From Dolomedes plantarius (Eukaryota > Arthropoda > Arachnida > Araneae > Dolomedidae): a stretch of 64,000 nucleotides of DNA. The notes beneath the pieces were generated by a model. It worked only from the letters and a program-made list of their open reading frames with translations, was not told where the DNA came from and did not search any database. The position numbers were made by a program, and so were the translations under genes. The stretch is taken from positions 225,107,554 to 225,171,553 of the forward strand of contig OU015490.1 in NCBI GenBank assembly GCA_907164885.2, written 5' to 3'. Below, one piece after another: positions 20,284 through 30,659 of this stretch. Each line of letters opens with the position of its first letter. Positions within the stretch are counted from its first letter, which is position 1.

Positions 20284-21607
20284 ATGGTTTTTACTTTGAT
20301 GGACGAAAAGACAATTAAATTGTCAATTGAAAAAACTGGCAGAAAACACTTTCGCAGAACCTATAAGGAGGAGCATTACTCTTTAATTCAGGAACCAGGC
20401 TCCACTTACATAGGGCACACTTGTCCTTCTTCAAGCTCAGCAACAGACATAGCCAAAAGCATCACGTCTTATTTATCAGAAAATGGCTTTTTACTTGACA
20501 AATTGGAAGTTGTGGGATGTGACGGTACTGTTATTAATACGGGCTTAAGAAATGGTGTAATTCGACAAATAGAGATACACGTGGGAAGACCTCTACAATG
20601 GAGTATTTGTCTTCTCCATTACAACGAACTGCCATTCCGCCACCTTTTCCAACACTTAGATGGAAATACAACAGGCCCAATAGGATATTCCTGACCGATT
20701 GGAAAGGCCCTACCTGATTGTGAAAGACTACCAGTTGTTGACTGTAATCCTATTGATTGTGAGATTCCAAAAGTTGACAAGCGTATTCTTAGCAAGGACC
20801 AATTGTACTTGCTTGAGATATCAGAAGTCATCAAGTCAGAACATTGTTCAGAAGACTTCGTAGTACGTGATCCTGGCCCAATATCACATTCAAGATGGCT
20901 TACTACTGCAAACCGAGTTTTGCGCCTCTACATCAGTGTGTCAAGCCCTTCTGCAAATATGAGAGAGATTGTCACATTTATTCTCAAATGTTATATGCCT
21001 ATGTGGTTTGCCATAAAAATAAACCACAAATTCACAGATGGGCCTAGACATGTTTACAAAACTACTGAATCTACAAGGTACTTACCAGAAGAGCTGCTTC
21101 AAGTTGTTGATCCCGTTTTACAACGGAATGCTTACTTTGCCCATCCCGAAAATGTACTTTTGGCTATGGTAACTGATGAAAGAAACCAACCATATCCGAG
21201 AGCTGGGCTTTAGGCGTATCATGAAGGCAAAGCAAGCAATATCTGAAAGTGACTCTATCAGAATCTTTAAACCACCAAACCTAAACTTTGAAGCTAAAGG
21301 CTATACCGAAATTATCAAATGGAACACCAGTATACTGACTCCTCCTCCACTGTTAAGAACATTGACTAATGAAGAGATAAAACAGTATGTGAGCAATGAC
21401 TTCAAGCATGTTATGAGTATAGATGCTTTCCCATGCGATACACAGACAGTTGAAAGATGCGTTAAGCTAGTGACCGAAGCTTCAAGTAAAGTGTGTGGAC
21501 ACAGTTTCAGAGACGGCTATATTAGAACCAAATTACTGTCACGCTCAGCGATGCCAATTTTTTCACACAAATCCGAATTTCGATGTTTATCGATAGATAA
21601 AGACTAG
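20284..21607 (+). pseudogene. Transposase of unassigned family, two lesions
   Basis: It starts at the ATG at 20284. Visible motifs: VVGCDGTVINTGLRNGVIRQ, GRPLQWSICLLHYNELPFRH, LFQHLDGNTTGPIGYS, DPGPISHSRWLTTANRVLRL, MPMWFAIKINHK, RYLPEELLQVVDPVLQRNAY, HIRELGFRRIMKAKQ and CDTQTVERCVKLVTEASSKV. TGA at 20691-20693 replaces a likely GGA in the GPIGKALP context. A 4-bp tandem duplication (aaccaacc, near 21185) shifts frame, after which reading continues to 21607. I recall similar uncharacterised proteins in arthropods and Hydra. The CDGT, RW and VERC runs vaguely recall hAT catalytic and dimerisation motifs, but the assignment is uncertain. Confidence 0.8.
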
Positions 21608-21933
21608 AAAGGAAACATAAAGAGAGAGAAAGCGAAATAAATTTGTACATATTGTAAATAACACACCCTACATTGGATGGTTGGTTGGGTAGGGTGTGGG
21701 TGGAACTCGAAGTGCAGCCACCTCCTCGTGGTGAGTTCTGGGTCGTTTTGTAAACAAAATGAGAATTGAATATTGAAACAAAAAAATTACCAAATATTTA
21801 CTATTAGAAAATTTCTAAATTATCTGAAAGGAAACATTGTCAAACAACAAAATTGTCAGACAACGATAATGGCTGCTACCGGCTGCGAGCGCATCGCTGG
21901 CATTCGTCACATACGCCTGGCCTCTGTGTCCAG

Positions 21934-22427
21934 GTAGGCTACTCAGCTGTTTTTCACGAAGCTGCATGACCGAATTGCACTTGAATATCAAAGTTTATCT
22001 TATATGCTTGGATTTTTAATATATTATTCTAATAGAATTAATCTATAGCATCTCTAAAAGTCGTATGATTAAAATGTACTAAAGAGTCAAACTTTGAAAT
22101 ATTGCAAAAACTACTAATTTTACTCATTTTGTACTATGTTGCGCGACCGGAAGATATGAAACAAATGTATAATAAGTGCATATATATTGACTTTACATAC
22201 TTTTAGTAGTTAATTCATGGTATAGGAACGCAATTAAAACCATCTGCCGTGCTTAAAAAATTAAGGTTTTTCACAATTTTTTGCTAACTTTGATGGCATT
22301 GCGCGACCGGAAGAAAAATTAATAAAAAAATAATAATTAGTGCTTTTTTCACGTCTACACCAATGGCAAATTTGTGCACTCTAGCGATCTGAAATTTTAA
22401 AAGAAAGTTTTTTTTCGAACCACCCTA
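21934..22427 (-). repeat. Right TIR of the long-TIR transposon
   Basis: Inverted copy of 19663-20164 with scattered substitutions. Motifs TTGCGCGACCGGAAG lie at 22299-22313 and 22139-22153, and a degenerate third GCTGCATGACCGAAT at 21961-21975. Confidence 0.85.
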
Positions 22428-22544
22428 TTAGGTAGAGTATCGCGGTAGGAACTCGGGGCAAAGCTTAGTTGACACTACTATTTATGCTACGGCCTTACAC
22501 CTGCAACGTAAGTGCTGGTTACCTCTGGAGAGAAGATCCCCAAG

Positions 22545-23160
22545 AAACTGGTCACTTGGGGAGAGTTCTTTTTTGATAAGGGGTGAACGTTAAAGCGAAG
22601 GTCAACAAGAGAGGAAGAGATTGTCACCAAACATCCCCCACTTTTCGCCAAATATCGGCATTTGCCCAAGGAAGAGTCGAACAGGTGTTTGTCTGCCGAT
22701 GGGCAATGGTTTACTGTAAAAAAAGGCAGTGTTTATAATAAACAGATGGGGAGAAATACGCATCTGCGATTACAATTGAAGGGAAATTTTAAACACTATA
22801 TTACCTATTGGAACTATTATACCTTTCGGAATATTAATTGCCGTGATGTGCTGTATAATCTGAAATGTTTAAATGCTGATTTCTGAAGTCTTATTTTCCA
22901 AGGTATAAATTTGCAGCCAAGCAAAACATCTTTCCCGTTTTTATTAACTTTTAAACTGACCAAAAATATGGCTAACAAAAACCAAGTTATGAGAAAATAT
23001 TTCAACAAGGAGGAAATTAAAAGTTTGTTTAAAATTTTTCTTATTCAAATTGCGGATAATGGGAAAATTTTATAGTGTTGATAAAGTTAATTGTGAATTT
23101 TCATTAGAAGATGTCATTAGGGTAGCACACTTTAAAGGGCAGGGCCGACCTTGCCAATTG
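22545..23160. repeat. Left arm of long inverted repeat
   Basis: Inverted and diverged copy of 25810-26410. Paired landmarks include CTTTTCGCCAAATATCGGCA, GGCAGTGTTTATAA and TTTAAAGGGCAGG, each found complemented in the other arm. No gene is visible. Confidence 0.8.
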
Positions 23161-23239
23161 AACCTATTTCATCTGGAAAATTAAAATATGTCTAAACTGA
23201 AATGGCTTTAACATATATGAGCTGTTATTTTTAAAAGTG

Positions 23240-24380
23240 GTTAAGTCCATTTTTTCATGTATCGAGATATTTAAAGGTTTGCATTTGAATGAATTTAAAA
23301 ATATTGGCAAACGTTAATCAATTCGAGTGATGTTTTTAACACTATACACCTTTTAAATTTAACTATAAAATAATAATTATTAAAATTATTTTTAAAAAAT
23401 AAATGATTTTTTTTAGCTCCAAATGGACTTATACCACTTTCAAAAGTAACATATAAAAAATAAAAACGAGTGGAAATTCAAGTCCTTCAAAGTAGCTTTA
23501 ATTTTCATATTTGGCAAATTGCATTTTTGACACGTATCTTTATGTGGATGATGAAAACTTAAATTATTCTTAAAAATTTTCCTATATATTTGCACGCTGA
23601 GAAATGTTGTATTGTTCTCTTCACACTTTTCGACATACAAGTTGTACATTTTTCTTAAGTTCAAATTAAGTTTTTAGAATTCAGGAATTTTCTGTTTGAT
23701 TATTAGAAAGCATGTAATGGCTTTCATATTGTAGAAATATTTTCAAAGATAAGATATATTTCTTATTATAGTTCAATTATATTATATTCATAAAATTTTA
23801 AAATTTTGTTACAATTTAATCTCTAGATGCAATTTTCTGAGTTTGTAAGATTTTATGCTTTGCTGCAACATTTCTCAGAAACTGATAAAGCAATTTCTAT
23901 AAAACTAGGTAAATACATTCATTTTGATGCAAGGAATAATGTATACTTCAAATTTAGTATTTTTAATTGCATTAATTGTTTAAAATTAAGATGTTTTCAA
24001 TAAAAAAAATGCATTTTTTCAAAATTTTGTAATTTTACTTTAAATAAAAAAAAATTAGGTTTTTAATTGCTTAGACTCTAGAACCAATAGTTTTGCTACA
24101 GTCTTGCGTGCAATAGATGCAAGCCAAAACACAATTTTAAAATTTTCATCAAACTTAAAAATTAATTAAAATATCACTTCTAGAACATTGAAATAATTAT
24201 GCTACATGGAACATATATTAAGCTTTCAGTGGCAAAAATTTCATGTATTTATGTTTTATAGGGAATGAAAAATAAAATTAAATGTGACATGATGCTAAAT
24301 TGCACCTTCAGTGAAAAAGTAAGACTCCTCAGACCCCTAAAATGAAAACGAAATTACCGTAAAAGATCGCGTCTCCTTTG
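23240..24380 (-). other. Left-arm-only insert with a transposon-protein-like fragment
   Basis: This AT-rich stretch has no partner in the right arm. A minus block (23664-23440) reads NLRKMYNLYVEKCEENNTTF, QIYRKIFKNNLSFHHPHKDT and CQKCNLP. It resembles the YRKIF..F..PKKDTC..C run of uncharacterised arthropod transposon proteins. No boundaries were found. Confidence 0.4.
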
Positions 24381-24769
24381 GCAAAAGAAAAAAATAACAG
24401 TTGCAAAACCCAAATACCCTGAAATCTGTATCTATATTAATAAATTTTTGTATGATCCAGTATTTATAAAAATAAACATGACTCTAAATTTTATTGAGGT
24501 TTTCTGAAACTCCCTTACATTACTTCGGGAAATAATAAGTAATACGATGCAGGGTAAAAAGTCCCAAAATACGTTAATTACATGAAAATGGAAATCAAAA
24601 CATGCAATGATTTTCTTAAAGCCTAAATAGTTAAAACCTTCATAATTCTCTTAATGCCTAAAGAGTGATAAATACTTTCCGCTGGAAATGGTATTGGGGT
24701 GTTGATTATCCCCGACCCCTCATTTTGAGAATCGACTTCCCTGAGGCGGCAACCTTCAAACCGGTCTCA

Positions 24770-24863
24770 GGTCTCTTCTGAAGGGAGGTCTGCAGTAGCT
24801 TCCTGCAGCTACAAAAGGTCTCTTCTGAAGGGAGGTCTGCAGTAGCTTCCTGCAGCTACAAAA
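24770..24863. repeat. Two exact 47-bp tandem copies
   Basis: The unit GGTCTCTTCTGAAGGGAGGT... is repeated at 24770-24816 and 24817-24863 with no difference seen. Each unit contains the internal palindrome AGCTTCCTGCAGCT-type sequence. It lies in the loop of the foldback element, in unusually GC-rich DNA. Confidence 0.85.
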
Positions 24864-25274
24864 TGCGGATTGTTATCACTGCGACTGTTACCTTGAAATG
24901 TCTACCGTGCTGACCGGAGATAAAGTCCAATCAGACCAGGGAACTCCAGTTTATACCCCCAACTAGCTCGAATGCGGATTGCCATACTTGGCCTTTTATC
25001 GCCTATGGAGGATTGATTTTCCATCGGTTGCTTTCCAGCAAAGCGGGAGACAGGTTTGTTTTTACATCACCATTTGAACTAATTTTCTAAAGTACACCAA
25101 CATAAATTTTCGAATTGTCTTAATTTCCATAAAATTGTTTCCTGTTTTATGATTTCAAACAGTATGTGACTTTCATAGAAACCATGCATTCTTATAAATT
25201 ACTTTGCCAATTTTTTTTTTTTTTTGCTCTCCGAAATATGTGAAAAGGAGAGAGAGAGGGGGGGGGGGCATTGG

Positions 25275-25350
25275 ATTGAATTTGTCACAGTATAAATCGA
25301 ACCCGGCAACTGATGAACTGAAAGATATAGTGCTACCAATTCGGACACCA
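25275..25350 (-). repeat. tRNA-like (SINE head) sequence
   Basis: The minus strand carries GAATTGGTAGCACTA (A-box-like) and, about 40 nt on, GGGTTCGATTT (B-box-like), with no full tRNA fold. A homopolymer G10 and AG-rich tract follow (25245-25270). Probably a decayed SINE. Confidence 0.45.
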
Positions 25351-25809
25351 GCTAGAAAACAATCACAGGTTTTGATTTCTATTTTCATGCAATCAATGTA
25401 TTTTGAAACTTTTAACCACGCATTGTTCTACTTACTATTTCCCGAAGTAATGTGAGGGAGTTTCAGAAATCCTCAATAAAATTTGGAGTCATGTTTACTT
25501 TTATAAATACGGGATCATACAAAAATTGATTATTATAGATGCAGATTTCTGGGTATTTGGGTTTTTAAAATTGTTAGTTTTTTTCTGAAAGCCAGCAGTT
25601 CTATCATTTGTAGCAAGGAATTTTAGAATTTTTATGGGTTTCAGAAATATTAAGATGGAGGAATGCTTCCATTTCTTTAACCAGCATATTGAGATATACA
25701 TATGCACGTTTTACACACTTCGTTTAGTAATTTATTCTGAATAATTTTTACATCTGTTTATGCAATTTTCTTTTAGACAATTTTTAAAATTTTCCGAATG
25801 TAATAGGTC

Positions 25810-26410
25810 AAATCAGCTTAAAGTCGGTCCTGCCCTTTAAAGTGTTATGATGACTACACTAATGACCTCTTCCAATGAAAAATCACATGCATTTAATTTT
25901 TTCAACACTTTATAAAATTTCCCATTTTTCGCAATTTAACTAGGGGAATATTTCGTCAAACTCTAATTTCATCCTTTGTGAAATATCTTCTCATAACTTG
26001 ATTTTTGTTAGCCATATTTTTGCCCAGTTTAAAAATTAAATGAAAAGTCAAAGATTTTTTGCTTAGTTGCAAGTTTATAACTTGGAAAATAGACATAAGA
26101 AATCAGTGTTTAAACATTTCAGATTGTACAGCAAATCTCGGCAGTTAATATTCCAATGGATATAGTGTTGAAAATTTTCTTTCAATTGTTAACTGCAGAT
26201 GTGTATTCCTCCCCACTTGACTCTTATAAACACTGCCTTTTCTTAGGGTAAAACCATTACCCAACGGCAGGAAATATCACCTGTTGGACTCTTCCTTGAT
26301 GCCAATACCGTTATTTGGTGAAAAGTGGGGGATGATTGGTGACAATCTCCTCCTCATTTTCCACCCCTCATGAAAAAAGAACTGCCCCCCCCCCAAGTGG
26401 CCACTTTCTG
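25810..26410. repeat. Right arm of long inverted repeat
   Basis: Complement of 22545-23160, separated from it by about 2.65 kb. Between 26410 and 26804 it continues with sequence not matched in the left arm, including a 33-bp palindrome. Confidence 0.8.
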
Positions 26411-26475
26411 AGAGATTTTCTCTTTGGACTTTGGGGTTACCAAAAATTCACATCCACATTGAACGCCATATACCT

Positions 26476-26508
26476 ACACCGACTCAAACACTGTGTTTGA
26501 GTCGGTGT
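26476..26508. other. Perfect 33-bp palindrome
   Basis: ACACCGACTCAAACAC is followed by one T and its exact complement. It could extrude as a cruciform. It lies inside the foldback element and has no assigned function. Confidence 0.85.
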
Positions 26509-26805
26509 TGCATATACTCCCACCAAGGAAACGAAGCCTTGTGAATGGTCAGATTATTCTATGATGTTACATTCTCTCTTGCATGCTGTATTGCGCATTA
26601 TTTACTAAATACATGAAACACCATATTTTTGTTGCTCAAATATGTCTATGCTTTATCAGTTAAATCATTATTTTAATGATTTATGTCTGAAATGTACCTT
26701 TTATCAACTCTGTTAATAGGAAAAAGTGCAAACTAAATTGCAATGGCGGAATCATACTGCTCTAGCGTTTTGCCTGTATTCAGGTTAGGTAATCCCCGAG
26801 TATAG

Positions 26806-27110
26806 TCAGTAAAGAGGGTTTACACAATTTTGCTGTGTGTTAAAAATTCCCAAATCGAGTAACTGTATTGCAAATTGTTTTCTTGCCTACAATGAACCCA
26901 GATGTTCATAAAATTTCTTTACTAGTATTTTCCAGTTGATGCTAACTTTAAAACTCTCCTTTCATCTCTAGGTGACAAGTCTTTTGGTCTGGTTCCAGCA
27001 TTTTTTCTTTTCTGTACTTATCTTTCAACCTTAAAAAATTGTTGATCAGTTTTAGATCTTCCTATCTTTTTTGAAATAGATCGACAACTCATTCCTCACA
27101 ATGCAAAAGA
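26806..27110 (-). pseudogene. Tc1-X transposase, N-terminal part
   Basis: Reading the minus strand from about 27110 gives a paired-like helix-turn-helix region with stops, including LRLKDKYRKEKMLEPDQKTC, then TVTRFGNF and KPSLLT just before the foldback boundary. Joined in sense to the block at 19170 it accounts for the rest of a Tc1 protein. Heavily mutated. Confidence 0.6.
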
Positions 27111-28112
27111 TTTAACATCTTTTTCATTTTCTGTCAGTTTACTTTGGCAGTTATAAAATTAACAAAACTCTTAATAGAAAACAACAGAAAAATCACTTTA
27201 CACAAGAGTTTTTAACGCGAAAATCAATAATAGTTTGTGTAACATTAGTGTTGTCCTTAAAGATTTTACACAGGTGAAAATACACTGAAGTGCCACTGAA
27301 TTAGGGATAGCAAAGCCTATGCAAATTGTGTAGCACTGCGCATCATGTATGCGCAAGCGAGGGCGCTGTGGTAACTGCATATATAGCTCGTACTGTGGTT
27401 GTTCTGAATTAGTTGTTGGAATTGCCAATATGGGTAAACTGCCCGATTTAGACGCCTTCGATCGCGGACAAATCGTAGGTCGCATTACGCATGGGCCATT
27501 CAATTTCCGAAATCGTCAGACAGCTAGGATTTTCAAGGTCGACAGTGTCAAGAGTATACCAAGAATACATGGATGGTGGAAAAAAACTAGCGATCGGGCA
27601 AACTGCAAAGGACAATTAGCCTTGACAGTGCGTGGTGAAAGACGGCTCAGACGTATTGTACGTAGCCAGCGAAGCCAAACATTAGCTCAAATTACCACCC
27701 AGTTTAATGACGGTGCCAGTCGTACAGTCAGTAAACGGACTGTGCAACGGTCGCTTCACCGTATGGGTTTCGGGAGCCGTCGACCTACGAGAGTACCGTT
27801 GCTCTATACTCGCCATCGGGCTGCACGTCTTGCCTGGGCAAGAGAGCACAGAGACTGGAGTGTAGAGGACTGGAAACGAGTAGCATGGAGTGATGAGTCT
27901 CGATTCCGACTACTTAACCCATTTAGGACCGCTCCACGTTTCCTTTATTGGAAATGCACCAAACAGTGTTTTAACACTTCTTACATCATTAATTACACAA
28001 ATAAGTTGTTTCCATAAAATTAAATTTATTTTTACGAGAGTTAAAAAATGTTGCGTTTTCGCAACATCAGTCCAAAGCGATATAAAAATTTAAAAAATAT
28101 AAAAATTTTAAA

Positions 28113-28367
28113 TTATAAAAAAATTTTAAAATCTTTGAAACATTTAGCATGAAGAGGTACATTACACTTATTACATACAGAAATTGTTTGACTTTTGCAG
28201 TGTTTACATTTTTTTTGTTTATTTTTACTATTTTTAGTAATAATATGGCCCATACGGTTTTTCCGAGTTTCGTTGAGAATTAGATTTTGAATTGAAGATG
28301 GTCTTCCAATATGTGAAGTTTCAGGTAAAACAGAATTCATTGGCATTTCTTCAAGCCGTTTTATCAA
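28113..28367 (-). pseudogene. piggyBac transposase C-terminal zinc-finger domain
   Basis: Reads GRPSSIQNLILNETRKNRMG, then CKHC, SVCNKCNVPLHAKCFKDFK: the cysteine-rich C-terminal DNA-binding domain of piggyBac transposases. The DDE core is absent. Confidence 0.88.
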
Positions 28368-28499
28368 AGATATGGCTCTTTCAAAGATATAGATCTCTTA
28401 AACTCTAATAAACTTATTTCAGAATTCATTACATCCATGTAGAGTCTCCCTTTTCCTCATACAATATGCTCCTTTTTCTTACTATATTGCTTACTTTTA

Positions 28500-28846
28500 C
28501 ATTTTTTAGAAAAAAAAATGTCGATTTCACCTGCAATGTCTTTAGGTGATTCGACATTTTCACATAAAATATTATCATCAATATCTTCTTCATCCGTCAA
28601 ATCATCCGGATCTGGAGGGATAATGACGAATTATGGTTCCTCATTAGCTTCTGTTGAGGACGATTCTGAAATATCATCATCTAGCCCATGAAAATACTCC
28701 AATGTCTCCAAATCGCTTTTTTCTACAGACAAGCTTATCCGAAATGCAAACAATACCAATTTACTGCATGAAAAACTAGGCAGCACTAATAAAACACATT
28801 GGAAATAAGTAATACACTTTGAACTGATGTTGCGTTTTCGCAACAT
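28500..28846 (-). pseudogene. piggyBac transposase N-terminal acidic region
   Basis: Minus-strand reading includes DLETLEYFHGLDDDISESSS, TEANEEP, a stop, then IIPPDPDDLTDEEDIDDNIL and PKDIAGEID. The acid-rich D-P-D-D-L-T-D-E-E run and the following V-x-D-I-A-G-E-like phrase are typical of piggyBac N-termini. The remaining core was deleted between this and the zinc finger block. Confidence 0.75.
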
Positions 28847-29945
28847 TTTAAAAAATATGAATTGAGAAACATAAAAACAAAAATTATTTATCTGTTGAAG
28901 CCATTTTGTTCTTTAATCTCTAATAAACTCGGAACAAGCATCAAATTGGAAATTTATCATGTGCTGCTATCTAAGGTTATTATTTGAAAATAGTCATTTT
29001 TTTCCCTTTCAAAACACCAGAAAAAAACAATTTTTTGCAAGTGCTAAAAGTGGGGAAATGAGAAAACAAAAAAATTATTATGATCAATTGAAGTAGAGAG
29101 AATAAAATAAAAATGTTACTTCAGACGTACAGAATTTTGAACATGCCTTTAAAAATTACAGAAAATAATGTGTTTTCGCAACGCCAGTCTTAAATGGGTT
29201 AACGCCGACGGGAGGCTGAGAATATGGCGTCAGGCTCATGAAGCCATGGATCCTACATGCCTGGCTGGAACTGTACAAGGGCATGGTGGTTCAATCATGG
29301 TCTGGGGTGTTTTTTCGTGGCACAGTTTGGGATCTTTGGTGCGTGTACCAACCTCCCTCAATGCAATTCGGTACATAGAGTTGCTGGGTGATCACCTCCA
29401 TCCGTTTATGCTGTTCTGTTATCCGCACGGTAATGGAGTTTTCCAGCAAGACAACTGTACCTCTCACAAGTCCCGGTTGGCTACTGGGATGAGCATTCCT
29501 CCGACTTCTCTGTCATGAATTGGCCACCTAGAAGCCCAGACTTAAATCCTATTGAGCATCTTTGGGATATTTTGGAACAAGGCATGAAAGGCCATCACAC
29601 AGCACCAAAGAACCTTACTGAATTATGGACAGCTTTAGCCAATATTTGGCAAGCCATTCCCGTGGAACGTTTTCAGAAACTTGTTGAATCTATACCTCGT
29701 CGTGTGGCAGCCGTTATCAAGGCCAGAGGAGGCCCAACTCGTTACTAGGTAGGTATCCCTAATTCAGTGTAGCATTTGCTTGTATAATTATTATTTTTTC
29801 ACAATAAAAAGCTCGCAGATACATTTTGTTGACTTTTATATTAGTATTTCAACTTTTTGATCAACATTAAATTTCCATTTCAATTAACTCATCTTAAATT
29901 TATTAAAATTTTTACAATTGTTTGCTGTCCTTTTTACATGCACTG

Positions 29946-30659
29946 TATATATATATATATAACTAAACTAGAACTGATTGCAAGAAATTAATGGAACGAG
30001 CAGGTCTATACTTGTAAAAACTAGCAAACACACACATATATATATACTTGCATATTACATTGTTATGAATGACTCAGTTTGTTTCAATAAGAAAACCAAA
30101 TGAGCTGGTTGAGACTTGCATATTTGGTATTACTAATCTGTTGGTATATATTTATGTTCTTATGAATGATTCCCTTTGTATCAACAAGCAATCATAAAAT
30201 GAGCCAGTTGGGCATGCATATTGGTTATTACTAACTCGTGCTGAAATCTGCAGCCTATTTCAAAAGAGTAATATTGATCTTTGATAAATTTTATCAAATA
30301 TTATGGGAAGATTTAAAAAAAAAAAATAGATCAGGAAAAACTGTTATAAGGATGCAATACATTTGTAACAGGAGAAATTGTTATAAGGATGCAAGGGAGT
30401 AATGGAATATCATTACAGTTTTCCCATAGGGTCATATTGACCCGAACAGTACACAAATAACAAACATAAAAAAATTCTCAAAAAATAAAAATCATGGGAA
30501 GAGTTTTATGATAATTAAATACTCTTATATAGAAACAAAGTCACAAGATCTAACACTGTTATCACTGATGGTTCAGATTTTATACACTGATAAAATTTAT
30601 TTCAGGTCAAATAGACCCGAATAAAACAGTACGATTAAATATATTGTATTTTTCTTTAG
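29946..30659. repeat. AT repeat, approximate tandem duplication, GGGTCA palindrome
   Basis: A TA run follows Tc1-X. Blocks 30066-30139 and 30168-30240 are diverged tandem copies (GAATGAYTC...TTGTWTCAA...ATGAGC...). At 30431 GGGTCATATTGACCC is a near-palindrome, and a related GGTCAAATAGACCC occurs near 30605. No gene was recognised. Confidence 0.55.

Larger units (their letters stand above)
19663..22427 (+). mobile_element. DNA transposon with about 500-bp TIRs and 8-bp TSD
   Basis: An exact 8-bp duplication TTAGGTAG lies at 19655-19662 and 22428-22435. The ends are TAGGGTGGTTCGAAAAAAAC at 19663 and its complement at 22427. The TIRs run 19663-20164 and 21934-22427. The single gene at 20284-21607 is on the plus strand. 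An 8-bp TSD fits hAT or P-like groups, but such long TIRs and this protein do not match a superfamily I can name with confidence. Only two coding lesions, so recently active. Confidence 0.9.
19201..22450 (-). mobile_element. tRNA-derived SINE, split by a DNA transposon
   Basis: An exact 14-bp duplication ACTCGGGGCAAAGC flanks it (19187-19200 and 22451-22464). Excluding the nested transposon it is about 480 bp. On the minus strand the head (about 19650-19570) has an A-box-like TAGCGCACTGC and a perfect B box GGTTCGACCCC, as in tRNA-derived Pol III promoters. Its 3' part (GGAGATAAAGTCC...) recurs in direct form at about 24917-24955, suggesting a second partial copy. Confidence 0.72.
19184..26804. 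mobile_element. Foldback-type element with TATACTCGGGG ends
   Basis: Inserted in the Tc1-X transposase. The left end TATACTCGGGG (19184-19194) and the right end CCCCGAGTATA are inverted; the target was TA or TATA. Inside, long arms 22545-23160 and 25810-26410 are inverted copies, and a second inverted pair is 24405-24530 and 25430-25560. The left arm has about 1.1 kb extra (23240-24380). It carries a SINE at its left tip. No complete transposase is recognised; the superfamily is undetermined. Confidence 0.72.
27918..29198 (-). mobile_element. piggyBac derivative inserted at TTAA
   Basis: TTAA lies at 27914-27917 and 29199-29202. The ends are CCCATTTAGGACC and the complement of CCCATTTAAGACTGG. 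The 1281-bp element keeps only the two ends of a minus-strand transposase. Two copies of a perfect hairpin, ATGTTGCG-TTTT-CGCAACAT, lie at 28048-28067 and 28827-28846, and a related TTTTCGCAACGCCAG lies at the right end. Confidence 0.94.
27430..29749 (+). pseudogene. Tc1-Y transposase (interrupted)
   Basis: ATG at 27430 (MGKLPDLDAFDRGQIVGRIT). A helix-turn-helix N-terminus and HTH_Tc3-like region (SKRTVQRSLHRMGFGSRR) lead to the first catalytic Asp in RVAWSDESRFRLLN. The piggyBac insert starts in that Asn codon (27917) and reading resumes in phase at 29203 with ADGRLRIWR. GVFQQDNCTSHKS holds the second Asp and WPPRSPDLNPIEHLW the Glu. A small deletion near 29485-29495 shifts frame. Without the insertion and that shift it would be a DD34E transposase of usual length. 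Confidence 0.94.
27283..29769 (+). mobile_element. Tc1-family element (Tc1-Y), split by piggyBac
   Basis: TA flanks both ends (27281-27282 and 29770-29771). The left end is CACTGAAGTGCCACTGAATT and the right end is the complement of CACTGAATTAGGGATACC; the left carries an 11-bp internal duplication. Without the 1285-bp insert the element is about 1.2 kb, normal for Tc1. It lies between the right inner and outer repeats of Tc1-X, so it is younger. Confidence 0.92.
18321..29945 (-). mobile_element. Tc1-type element with IR/DR ends (Tc1-X), interrupted twice
   Basis: The outer repeats are CAGTGTGTGTAAAAACTTTA at 18321 and the complement of CAGTGCATGTAAAAAGGACA ending at 29945. Inner direct copies CCTGTGTAAAAACTTTAAGG lie at 18487-18510 and, inverted, at 27253-27274. 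TA follows the right end; the left flank is TG. Two spaced repeats per end is the IR/DR layout of Sleeping Beauty-like Tc1 elements. Transposase halves lie at both ends of the foldback insertion (about 19184-26804). Tc1-Y (27283-29769) is inserted between the right inner and outer repeats. Confidence 0.85.

Noticed and set aside
20284..21607. Host gene instead of transposase
   Set aside because: Position inside exact 8-bp duplications and 500-bp TIRs, with coding lesions, shows it is the element's gene.
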